Assembly (NCBI GenBank): GCA_964615375.1
Contig: CAZTOW010000042.1
Span: 23,437 to 87,436 of the forward strand
From: CAZKWG01 sp964615375
GTDB lineage: Bacteria; Myxococcota_A; UBA796; CAZKWG01
Length of the DNA: 64,000 nucleotides
Direction: 5' to 3'
Below the pieces are notes generated by a model that saw only the letters and a list, made by a program, of their open reading frames with translations, did no database searches and was not told the DNA's origin. Positions 25,793 to 33,336 of this stretch are shown here, piece after piece; position 1 is the first letter of the stretch; every line of letters starts with the position of its first letter. A program made the position numbers and the translations under genes.

Positions 25793-26182
25793 CTACCAGA
25801 GCGTGCGGGCGGGGTACTGCTGCAGCATCGCATCCGAGGTCAGCAGCACGAGCCCGTGCGCGATGGCCTGGGCGACCAGCATCCGATCGAAGGGGTCGCG
25901 GTGCAGCGCGGGCAGGCGGCCCACGCAGAGCGCGGCCTCCTCTGAGACGGGCAGGGGGCGGAGGCCCATGGCCTCGCGCAGGCGGGGGACGAGGCGGTCG
26001 GGGGCGTCGGGCAGGGGGAGCTTGCCCAGCCCGTGCTTGACCGTGATCTCCCAGACGCTGGCGGCGCTGAGGAAGACCTCGGCGTCGGGGGTCTGGTAGG
26101 CGGCGCGCGCGGCGGCGGAGAGGCGCGGGCTGTCCCAGGCCAGCCAGAGGAAGGCGCTGGTGTCGAGCAGGAGGCCGCTCAC
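25793..26182 (-). CDS. vapC: VapC-type PIN-domain toxin
   Basis: 129 residues from the GTG at 26182, in a GTGA overlap with the antitoxin; a longer start at 26215 lies inside the antitoxin gene and is less likely. LLLDTSAFLWLAWD (Asp 1), SAASVWEITVKHGLGKLPL (Glu), DPFDRMLVAQAIAHGL (Asp) and LTSDAMLQQYP complete the PIN site, of the subtype typically paired with Phd/YefM antitoxins. Likely an RNase controlled by the upstream antitoxin. Confidence 0.87.
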   Translation of the reverse strand: MSGLLLDTSAFLWLAWDSPRLSAAARAAYQTPDAEVFLSAASVWEITVKHGLGKLPLPDAPDRLVPRLREAMGLRPLPVSEEAALCVGRLPALHRDPFDRMLVAQAIAHGLVLLTSDAMLQQYPARTLW

Positions 26183-26484
26183 GACGCGCCGCCCTCGAAG
26201 CCCTGGAGCATCCACTCCGGCAGCGGCTCGTCGAAGCTGGCGGGGAGCTCCCAGTCGCCGTAGAGGGCGCGGCCGACGCCGAGGGGGCGCGGATCCTTGC
26301 GCGGGCCGGGGAGGCCGTGAAGCTCGGCCACGGGGACGTTGCGGCGCGCGATGGTGACCACCTGACCCTCCACGGCCCGGTCCACCAGCTCCGACAGGTG
26401 GGCCTTGGCCTCGAAGATGTTGTACTCGGCCTTCGCCTCGGCGACGACCAGGGGCTTCGTCCGGCGGTTGTAGTCGTACTTCAT
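26179..26484 (-). CDS. Phd/YefM-type antitoxin
   Basis: 101 residues from the ATG at 26484. AEYNIFEAKAHLSELVDRAVEG and VVTIARRNVPVAEL are the Phd/YefM DNA-binding fold; the C-terminal part (PLGVGRALYGDWELPASFDE) is the toxin-binding arm. It overlaps vapC by 4 bp and heads the phd-vapC-dam unit. An operator-like repeat block lies just upstream, so autorepression is likely. Confidence 0.87.
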   Translation of the reverse strand: MKYDYNRRTKPLVVAEAKAEYNIFEAKAHLSELVDRAVEGQVVTIARRNVPVAELHGLPGPRKDPRPLGVGRALYGDWELPASFDEPLPEWMLQGFEGGAS

Positions 26485-26515
26485 GACCAACTATTAGTCC
26501 AACTACATGGTCATG
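26482..26515. promoter_or_regulatory. operator-like repeats before phd-vapC-dam
   Basis: Two direct copies of TAGTTGG (read as CCAACTA at 26487-26493 and 26499-26505, 12 bp apart) are enclosed by a perfect inverted repeat, CATGACC at 26482-26488 and GGTCATG at 26509-26515. The first arm overlaps the antitoxin start codon. This is a good candidate binding site for the antitoxin complex. Confidence 0.55.
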
Positions 26516-26532
26516 TCAAGCACATGCCTTCC

Positions 26533-27693
26533 TCAAGCTGCCATCGCGCCGAGTCGCAGGCGCTTGACCGCCCCCCTCAAGCCCTCCACCGTCAACGGGT
26601 ACATCTTGAACACAGCCCCGATGGCGCTGACCGTGGGGTGGTCCCAGAAGCGCTCCGGGTCGGGGTTCAGCCACACGCTGGAGGGGCAGCGCTGGTGCAT
26701 GCGCTGGAGCCAGTCGAAGCCGCTCATCGCCCGCGTGTCGCCGTAGACGCGGGGAGATGCGCCCATCAGCTCCCAGGTGGCCATGCTGGCGTCGCCCACG
26801 AAGAGCAGGCGGTGGTTGGGGGTCCAGCCGTCCATCACCTCCTCGATGGGGGTGCGGTCCCAGCTAGCGTAGTCGCGGTAGAGCCAGCCCGTCGGCACGT
26901 TGTGGAAGTACCAGGCCTGAAACGTCTTGAAGCCGCGGGCCAGCCGGGCGGCGTTGAAGAGCTGCTCCACCAGGCGGGTGTGGGGGTCCATGCTGCCCCC
27001 GGTGTCCATCAGCAGCACGAGGTGGACGCGGTTCTTGCGGGCGCGCTCGAAGACCAGCTCGATGTCGCCCGCGTTGTCCGCGGTGCGGCGGATCGTGTGG
27101 TCCAGGTGCAGCTCGGGCATGCCTTCCCGGGCCAGGGCCCGGAGCTCCTTGAGGCTCGCCTGCAGGTCCCGCGCCGCCAGCGTGGTGTCCGTGCGGTAGC
27201 CCGCCCAGCGCCGCTCCTCCGCCATGCGCACCGCGCCCCGCCCGCCCCCGGAGGCGTCGCCCACCTTGATGCCGGTCTCGGCCCGCCCGCTGTTGCCGAA
27301 GGGGCTGGTGCCCCCGGTGCCCACCCAGTAATTGCCGCCGTCGTGCCGGCTCTTCTGCTCGCGGAGCCGCTTCATCAGCTCCTCGCGGAGCTGCTCGGGG
27401 CTCATGTCCACCGGCACGCGCTCCCCCTCGGGTCGCATGGCGGACTGAAGCCACTCGGCGAGCTTCTGCGAGAGGTCAGCCGGCAGCTCCACGCCGGAAA
27501 ACGTCGCCTGGAAGGAGAGATCCCAGGCGTCGTACTGCGCCTCCGTCTGGCAGAGCACCGCCCGCCCGAAGCCGTAGAGCCCTTGCAGGTCCACCACGAG
27601 CCCGCGCTGCAACCCCTCCAGGAAGGCCATCCACTCGCCGAGGCCGACCTTGACCCCTTGCGCGCGCAGGTTGAACAGGAGGAGCTCGAACAT
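26533..27693 (-). CDS. VWA-domain (CoxE-like) protein
   Basis: 386 residues. The first half is helical and ends in a Gly-rich segment; the second half is a von Willebrand A domain with MIDAS motif MDTGGSMDPHTR (DxGxS variant), a central beta sheet (HLVLLMD, RLLFVGDASMATWEL) and SVWLNPDPERFW near the end. It starts 8 bp after the MoxR-type AAA+ gene. MoxR/VWA pairs act as metal-dependent chaperones for enzyme maturation or complex remodelling; the client here is unknown. Confidence 0.87.
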   Translation of the reverse strand: MFELLLFNLRAQGVKVGLGEWMAFLEGLQRGLVVDLQGLYGFGRAVLCQTEAQYDAWDLSFQATFSGVELPADLSQKLAEWLQSAMRPEGERVPVDMSPEQLREELMKRLREQKSRHDGGNYWVGTGGTSPFGNSGRAETGIKVGDASGGGRGAVRMAEERRWAGYRTDTTLAARDLQASLKELRALAREGMPELHLDHTIRRTADNAGDIELVFERARKNRVHLVLLMDTGGSMDPHTRLVEQLFNAARLARGFKTFQAWYFHNVPTGWLYRDYASWDRTPIEEVMDGWTPNHRLLFVGDASMATWELMGASPRVYGDTRAMSGFDWLQRMHQRCPSSVWLNPDPERFWDHPTVSAIGAVFKMYPLTVEGLRGAVKRLRLGAMAA

Positions 27694-27701
27694 GGGGCCT
27701 C

Positions 27702-28529
27702 CTAGGCGTAGCCACCCCGCCGCTTCGCCAGCAGCTCGAGGTCCTTCTCCTGCTTGATGAGGATCCCCAGGAAGGGCATGCGGTTGGCGATCTCGTCCGG
27801 GCTCACGCCCGCGCGCGCCAGCACGAAGAGCCAGTCCAGCAGCTCGGACGTGGACGGCTTCTTGCGCAGGCCGTCCACCTTGCGCAGGCCGTAGAAGCGC
27901 AGGATCGCGGCCTCCACCAGCTCCTTCTCCAGGTCCGGCAGGTGGGCGGCGACGATCTGGCGCAGGCGCTCCTTGTCGGGGAAGGCGATGTAGTGGAAGA
28001 CGCAGCGGCGCAGGAAGGCGTCGGGCAGCTCCTTCTCGGCGTTGGACGTGATGATCGTCACGGGCCGGTGCGTGGCCCGTATGGTCTCGTCGAGCTCGGG
28101 GACGTGGAAGGCCATCTCGTCCAGCTCGCGCAGGAGATCGTTGGGGAACTCCAGGTCCGCCTTGTCGATCTCGTCGATGAGCACGACCACCTGCTCGGCG
28201 CTGGTAAACGCCTGGCCCAGCACGCCCATCTTGATGTAGCGGCGGATGTCGCGGACGTCGCCCTCACCGAAGCGCGCGTCGTTCAGCCGCGCGACGACGT
28301 CGTAGGTGTAGAGCCCCTCCTTGGCCGTCGTCGTGGACTTGATGTGCCAGGTGTAGAACGGCTTGCCCAGCGCCTCGGCGACCGCGTGGGCCAGCATGGT
28401 CTTGCCGGTGCCGGGCTCGCCGCGCACCAGCAGGGGGCGGCGAAGCGCGATGGCGGCGTTGACGTCGGCCAGCAGGTCGGCGTCGGCGATGTAGCGCGAG
28501 GTGCCGGAGAAGCGATCGAAGGCGGCCAC
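27702..28529 (-). CDS. MoxR-type AAA+ ATPase
   Basis: 275 residues. Walker A is GEPGTGKTM near 37, Walker B VVVLIDEIDKAD near 114, sensor 1 TIITSNAEKELPD and the Arg finger FLRRCVFHYI; a helical lid follows. It works as a ring ATPase with the downstream VWA protein. Full length for the family. Transcribed away from the NYN-LOTUS gene. Confidence 0.9.
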   Translation of the reverse strand: MAAFDRFSGTSRYIADADLLADVNAAIALRRPLLVRGEPGTGKTMLAHAVAEALGKPFYTWHIKSTTTAKEGLYTYDVVARLNDARFGEGDVRDIRRYIKMGVLGQAFTSAEQVVVLIDEIDKADLEFPNDLLRELDEMAFHVPELDETIRATHRPVTIITSNAEKELPDAFLRRCVFHYIAFPDKERLRQIVAAHLPDLEKELVEAAILRFYGLRKVDGLRKKPSTSELLDWLFVLARAGVSPDEIANRMPFLGILIKQEKDLELLAKRRGGYA

Positions 28530-28618
28530 GGGTGCTCCTGAGGGCGAGAACGTAGCGCGGGGCTCGCCCGGCCGCCCGCCTTGCAGGGCAGGTGCTCGGG
28601 CCCCCGAAGCTCCGCCTC

Positions 28619-28647
28619 CTTGTTTTCCTCGCGCTGAGCGGCTATGC
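28619..28647 (+). promoter_or_regulatory. weak sigma-70-like promoter upstream of the NYN gene
   Basis: TTGTTT and TATGCC are separated by 17 bp, about 50 bp before the ATG at 28697. Both elements deviate from consensus, so this is tentative. Confidence 0.25.
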
Positions 28648-28696
28648 CTGCACGTTCTCTTTCCTGCCTCCTGCCCTCCCCCGCCCGGTGCCCTCC

Positions 28697-30670
28697 ATGG
28701 AACACAATCTCTGCGTACTGATTGACTTCGAGAACATCGCCGCGGGCGCAGAGAAGGAGGGACTGGGGCGCTTCAAGCTGGAGCTGGTGCTGCGGCGGCT
28801 CAAGGACAAGGGCCGCATCCTCTCCGCGCGCGCCTACGGGGACTGGGGCCGCTTCGCCAAGTTCAAGCAGGATCTCCTGCGGCTGGGCATCTCGCTGATG
28901 GAGCTGACCAGCTTCCGCGGCCAGGAGAAGAACCGCGCCGACATCGCCCTGGTCGTGGACGCGATGGAGCTGGCCTACACCCGGCCGCACCTGGACACCT
29001 TTGTGGTGCTCTCGGGCGACAGCGACTTCACGCCGCTGATCATGCGGCTGAAGGAGCTGAACAAGCGCGTGCTGGGCGTAGGCACGCGCCGCAGCACGAG
29101 CGCCCTGCTGAAGGACGCCTGCGACGAGTTCATCTTCTACGACACGCTGGTCAAGGAGCAGAGCGAGATCTACCCCATGGCCCGGCGCGAGCCCGAGCCG
29201 CGCGAGCTGCCCGAGGAGGACGACGAGACCTCCGACGCCGAGGAGGCGGTCAGCTCCCTGTCCAAGGAGGAGGCCTTCGCGCTCATCGTCGAGACGCTGA
29301 AGGGCCTGCAGCACGACACGCCCGGAGCCATCTCCGCGGGCCTGGTCAAGGCCAGCCTGATCCGCAAGGAGCCGGCCTTCAACGAGACGGAGTACGGGTA
29401 CAGCAACTTCACCCGCATGCTGGAGGCGGCGCAGCAGCGCGGCCTGCTGTCCCTGCACCGCGACGAGCGCGCGGGCGGCGTGCGCGTGGAGATCGTGAGC
29501 GAGGGCGCCGCCCCGCCGCCTCCCCCGCCGGAGCCGGTCGAGGAGGAGGAGGCCGATCTCCCTGGCCTCAGCGGTGAGGCCGCCCGCCTGCGCCAGGTGC
29601 TGGCCGAGGCCGGCGTGGACCCCCTCCCCCGCGTCTACCGCCACACCGTGGTCTACGAGTTCGCCGACCACGTCCAGAGCCGGATGGCGCAGAAGAAGCG
29701 CAACACCCTGCTCTACACGGTGGGCGACATCGCCCGCCGCTGCCGCGACACCGTCCCCACGGTCCCGCCGCGCCACGTCCGCAGCGTGATCCAGGGGCTG
29801 GCCCAGGCCGGCGAGCTGCTGCACCCGGACGGCAAGCCCGCGCGCAACCCCACGGCCCCCTTCGTGATCCGCAAGGACGGCGACGGACTGCTGCTCTCGC
29901 TCTCCAGCTTCTACCTGCGCGCCCTGCTGGAGAAGGGGGAGAAGCTGGACAACTCGCTGGCGCTCTCCCAGCTCCTCTACGGGGATGACGATCACACCAC
30001 GGTCATCGAGGAGATGCTGGCCTGGCTCGTCCACGAGCAGGCCCACGAGGCCGTGCCCCCGCCCGAGGTCCGCGAGGTCCGCGAGGTCCGCGAGGTCCGT
30101 GAGCCCCGCGAGCCCCGTGAGGAGCGCGGCGGGCGACGCGACGAGCGAGACGGCCGGGGCCGGGACGACCGCAACAACCGCCGCGACGACCGCGACGGCC
30201 GGGCCCGCGACGGCCGGGGCCGGGACGAGCGCCGCGACGGCCGGGGCCGGGACGACCGCAACAACCGCCGCGACGACCGGGAGCGCCGGGAGCGCCGCTC
30301 GGACGCCAACCCCTTCGGGACGGACCCCGCCGCCGAGGCGCCCTCCCAGGAGTTCGTCCCCGCCTCTGCCCCCATCTTCGCGCCCCCGTCCGAGCCGGCC
30401 CCGGAGCCGCGGCCCGAGCCCGCCGCGCCCCCCGAGGTCGAGGCGGGGCCCACCCCCATCGCCCCCGCCGAGTCCGCCCCGACGCTGCCGGAGCCAGGCA
30501 ACGAGGGCGTGGTCCCGAAGAGCCGGCGCCCTCGCCGCAAGCCCGAGGGTGAGGCCGAGGCCCTCCCGCCCGCCGCGGACGAGACCGCCAGCGCTGAGCC
30601 CGCCGAGCGCCCCAGCCGCCGGCGCCGCAAGCCCAGGACGGACGAGCCCGCGGGCGGCGCCGAGGGCTGA
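28697..30670 (+). CDS. NYN-domain nuclease-like protein with LOTUS domain and Arg/Asp-rich tail
   Basis: 657 residues from the ATG at 28697, which begins MEHNLCVLIDFENIAAG, the true NYN N-terminus; an upstream extension is not conserved-looking. NYN (PIN-like) domain at about 1-160 with acidic residues in LIDFEN, NRADIALVVDAMEL and VLSGDSDFTPL. An OST-HTH/LOTUS domain follows at about 195-260 (GLVKASLIRKEPAFNETEYG, SNFTRMLEAA). A third, unassigned folded region spans about 295-450, then EVREVR repeats, an RDDRNNRRDD-type tail and Pro/Arg-rich end. The combination points to RNA binding and possible cleavage, as in MARF1/LabA-like proteins. Confidence 0.85.
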   Translation: MEHNLCVLIDFENIAAGAEKEGLGRFKLELVLRRLKDKGRILSARAYGDWGRFAKFKQDLLRLGISLMELTSFRGQEKNRADIALVVDAMELAYTRPHLDTFVVLSGDSDFTPLIMRLKELNKRVLGVGTRRSTSALLKDACDEFIFYDTLVKEQSEIYPMARREPEPRELPEEDDETSDAEEAVSSLSKEEAFALIVETLKGLQHDTPGAISAGLVKASLIRKEPAFNETEYGYSNFTRMLEAAQQRGLLSLHRDERAGGVRVEIVSEGAAPPPPPPEPVEEEEADLPGLSGEAARLRQVLAEAGVDPLPRVYRHTVVYEFADHVQSRMAQKKRNTLLYTVGDIARRCRDTVPTVPPRHVRSVIQGLAQAGELLHPDGKPARNPTAPFVIRKDGDGLLLSLSSFYLRALLEKGEKLDNSLALSQLLYGDDDHTTVIEEMLAWLVHEQAHEAVPPPEVREVREVREVREPREPREERGGRRDERDGRGRDDRNNRRDDRDGRARDGRGRDERRDGRGRDDRNNRRDDRERRERRSDANPFGTDPAAEAPSQEFVPASAPIFAPPSEPAPEPRPEPAAPPEVEAGPTPIAPAESAPTLPEPGNEGVVPKSRRPRRKPEGEAEALPPAADETASAEPAERPSRRRRKPRTDEPAGGAEG

Positions 30671-30718
30671 TCGCGCCTCGAAGTTGACACCTGACGTGGA
30701 ACGAGCGACGCTGCAGGC

Positions 30719-31096
30719 GTGATCCGCCGAAGTCTGCCGGCTCGCGTCGCCCTGCTCCTGGCCATGCTGGCCTGGATGCTGGGCTCTGTCGGCGCCTTCG
30801 CGCACGTGCTGAAGGTGCGGCACGCCGTCTGCGCGGACCACGGGCAGCTCATCGAGCTCGGCGAGTCACAGCCCGACGGGCTCGCTCGCGGGCCGGAGCT
30901 CCTGGCGCCCTCCTCGGACGAGCACGACCACGGGTGCGCGCTCATCGTGCACGCGGCCTGCGAGGGCGACCCGCTCGGCGCGGAGATCGTGGCGCTCGCG
31001 CCGACCCTGAGCCCGGAGGAGGCGCCCCCGTGGGTCCCTCCGACGATGGCGCCGCTGGCCAACGCGCCCAAGACCTCTCCGCCGCTCTGCTCCTGA
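30719..31096 (+). CDS. small exported His/Cys-containing protein of the metal-uptake operon
   Basis: 125 residues from the GTG at 30719. A membrane helix or signal (VALLLAMLAWMLGSVGAFAHV) leads to a periplasmic segment with HAVCADHG and EHDHGCALIVHAACEGD, possible metal ligands. It lies 66 bp upstream of the His-rich porin and the ZnuA/ZnuB-like genes and probably belongs to the same unit. A TTGACA hexamer lies 35 bp upstream but without a good -10. No family recognised. Confidence 0.55.
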   Translation: MIRRSLPARVALLLAMLAWMLGSVGAFAHVLKVRHAVCADHGQLIELGESQPDGLARGPELLAPSSDEHDHGCALIVHAACEGDPLGAEIVALAPTLSPEEAPPWVPPTMAPLANAPKTSPPLCS

Positions 31097-31162
31097 TCCT
31101 GGAATCGAGCTCGCGTGGGCAATGCCCGCGTGTGTCCTCTTTCTTGTGAACTGGAGTCAAAA

Positions 31163-32359
31163 ATGCTCATTCACCTCCTGGCGGGGTGGGTGGGAGCGGC
31201 CCACGCGCAGAGCGCGGAGGAGCCGGCTCCCGCCCCTTCGTCGGACACCCCTGCCGCTCCTGAGGCGCCGCCCGCGCCGCCCGCGGAGCCGCCGCCGGAT
31301 CTCTCGGATCTCGACGACTTCCTGGCCAACGCGGCGCCGCCCCCGCCCCCGCCGGCCACCGTCCCCAGCAACGCCTTCAACCCGCGGATGACCGCCTTCG
31401 GAGACGTCTTCGCCACGCTCGGGCTCGACGAGCACGGCGTGATGCCGGGCTCCACCCTCTGGCTCCGCAGCCTGGAGCTGGACATCCGCGCCGACGTGGA
31501 CCCCTTCGCCAAGGCGGTGGCCGTGCTCGCGCTCCACCAGGAGCCTCCGGCCCTCGAGGGGCACGCCCACGAGGAGGAGGAGGCCGCCGCGGAGGAGGTC
31601 GCGGAGGAGGAGCACGGCCACGACGCCTTCGTCGTGGCGCCCGAGGAGGTCTACATCGACCTCGTGGCCCTGCCCGCGGGGCTCTCGGCCCGGATCGGGC
31701 AGTTCCGTCAGCCCTTCGGCGTGACGAACCGCGCCCACCCGCACGACTGGCCCTGGCCGGGCACGCCGCTGCCGATGGAGGAGGTGCTGGGCGAGGAGGG
31801 GCTGGCTGACGTCGGCCTCACCGCGGAGTGGCGGGTGCCCAACCCCTGGCAGAAGGGGCTCACCCTCACGGCGGGGGCGCTCTCGGGTACGCCGCTGGAC
31901 CCGGAGGGCGAGACGGCCATCCCCGCCTGGATCGGCCGCGCCGAGTACTTCGATCACTGGGGCCCCGTCGAGCTCGGGCTGGGCGCCAGCGCGTATGGGC
32001 TCCAGCAGAGCCGCCTTCAGGGCGCGGACCTCATGCTGCGCTGGCGCAAGAGCTCCTGGAGGAGCGTGGTCCTGCTGGGCGAGGCCTTCCAGGCGGTGGA
32101 GGCCGGCGAGGCGGGCGATCTGGGGTGGACGGCCTCGCTTCAGCTCCAGCCCACGCGGCCGCTCTACTGGGGTCTGCGTGTTGATGGGATGGGAGACCAG
32201 CTCCGCTTCGGCACCTGGCTCTCCGGCTACACCTCCGAATTCCTGCGCCTCCGGGGGGGGGTGCTCACCGACCAGGACCTCGCCGAGACCCAGGTCGATC
32301 TCCAGCTCACATTCGTCTGGGGCTCCCATCCGGTGGAGCCGTACTGGGTGAACCGATGA
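31163..32359 (+). CDS. outer-membrane porin-like protein with His-rich loop
   Basis: 398 residues from the ATG at 31163, where GGAG stands 7 bp before and a signal peptide (LIHLLAGWVGAAHAQ) begins. A Pro/Ala-rich N-terminal stretch is followed by a barrel of many beta strands. At about residue 135 it has an acidic His loop (EGHAHEEEEAAAEEVAEEEH, then GHD) likely to bind zinc. It overlaps the ZnuA-like gene by 4 bp. Together with them it probably brings zinc (or manganese) across the outer membrane. Confidence 0.75.
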   Translation: MLIHLLAGWVGAAHAQSAEEPAPAPSSDTPAAPEAPPAPPAEPPPDLSDLDDFLANAAPPPPPPATVPSNAFNPRMTAFGDVFATLGLDEHGVMPGSTLWLRSLELDIRADVDPFAKAVAVLALHQEPPALEGHAHEEEEAAAEEVAEEEHGHDAFVVAPEEVYIDLVALPAGLSARIGQFRQPFGVTNRAHPHDWPWPGTPLPMEEVLGEEGLADVGLTAEWRVPNPWQKGLTLTAGALSGTPLDPEGETAIPAWIGRAEYFDHWGPVELGLGASAYGLQQSRLQGADLMLRWRKSSWRSVVLLGEAFQAVEAGEAGDLGWTASLQLQPTRPLYWGLRVDGMGDQLRFGTWLSGYTSEFLRLRGGVLTDQDLAETQVDLQLTFVWGSHPVEPYWVNR

Positions 32360-33336
32360 AGCGCCTGATCCTGGCCCTCGCGGCCCTGCTCGTCTCTCTC
32401 CCCGCGCACGCGCTCGGGGTCGTGTGCACGCTGCCCTGGCTCGGCGACATCACCCGGCGCCTCGCGCCCTCGGCCGAGATCACGGTCCTGGCGCGCGGCA
32501 CGGAGGACCCACATTACCTCTCGCCCACGCCCGCCCTGATGGCGAAGGTCCAGCAGGCCGACCTCTACATCGAGAACGGCCTGTCGCTGGAGCTCTGGTC
32601 CGAGCGCGTGCTGGACGGCGCGGGCAACCCGAAGATCCGGCCCGGACAGCCCGGCTACGTGCGGGCCAGCGACAACGTGCCCCGGCTGGAGGTGCCCACG
32701 GACATCACGCGGGCCAAGGGCGACCTGCACCCCGACGGCAACCCCCACATCTGGACCGACCCCCTGAACGCCATCATCGCGGCCGACAACATCGCCGCGG
32801 GGCTGGGTCGGGTGGACCCCGCGCACGCCGCCGAGTACAAGCAGCGGGCCGCGGCCTTCCACGCCGAGATCGACAAGCGCCTCTTCGGCGCGGACCTGGT
32901 CGGCTTCATGGGCGCGGAGAGCCTGGAGAAGCTGGCGCGGGCCGGAAAGCTCCGGGAGTACCTGAAGAGCAAGGGTCTGGAGGGCCGGCTGGGGGGCTGG
33001 ATGGCGGCGGCGACGCCGGGCACCTGCGTGGTCTTCTACCACCAGAGCTGGGCCTACTTCGTGGCCCGCTTCGGGACGACCGTGGGCGGCTACGTGGAGG
33101 ACCGACCGGGGGTCGCGCCCTCGGCGGCCCACAAGGACCAGCTCGCCGCGGCCATGAAGGCGCAGAGCTGCAAGATCATCGGCCACACGAGCTACTACGA
33201 CGACCGCATCTCCCGGGCCCTGGCCAGCTCCACCGGGGCGCGCCTGGCGGTGATCCCGGGCGACGTGGGCGGCGTCCCAGGCACCGAGGACTACTTCAAG
33301 TTCATGGACACCCTGGTTCGTGAGCTCGGGAGATGA
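32356..33336 (+). CDS. znuA: ZnuA/TroA-like metal-binding protein of an ABC transporter
   Basis: 326 residues with signal peptide (LILALAALLVSLPAHA). Cluster A-1 substrate-binding motifs are present: EDPHYLSPTPALMAKVQQAD, ENGLSLELW, GNPHIWTDPLNA (metal His) and FYHQSWAYFVARFG (second His), with HTSYYDDR late. The His-rich loop of many ZnuA proteins is absent, so manganese or iron is also possible. Overlaps its neighbours by 4 bp on both sides. Confidence 0.85.
   Translation: MKRLILALAALLVSLPAHALGVVCTLPWLGDITRRLAPSAEITVLARGTEDPHYLSPTPALMAKVQQADLYIENGLSLELWSERVLDGAGNPKIRPGQPGYVRASDNVPRLEVPTDITRAKGDLHPDGNPHIWTDPLNAIIAADNIAAGLGRVDPAHAAEYKQRAAAFHAEIDKRLFGADLVGFMGAESLEKLARAGKLREYLKSKGLEGRLGGWMAAATPGTCVVFYHQSWAYFVARFGTTVGGYVEDRPGVAPSAAHKDQLAAAMKAQSCKIIGHTSYYDDRISRALASSTGARLAVIPGDVGGVPGTEDYFKFMDTLVRELGR

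Noticed and set aside
28283..30841. An 852-codon open frame on the minus strand opposite the NYN gene
   Set aside because: It runs across both the MoxR and NYN genes in another frame, has Arg/Gly/Ala-rich low-complexity composition and no domain; it is an effect of high GC codon use.
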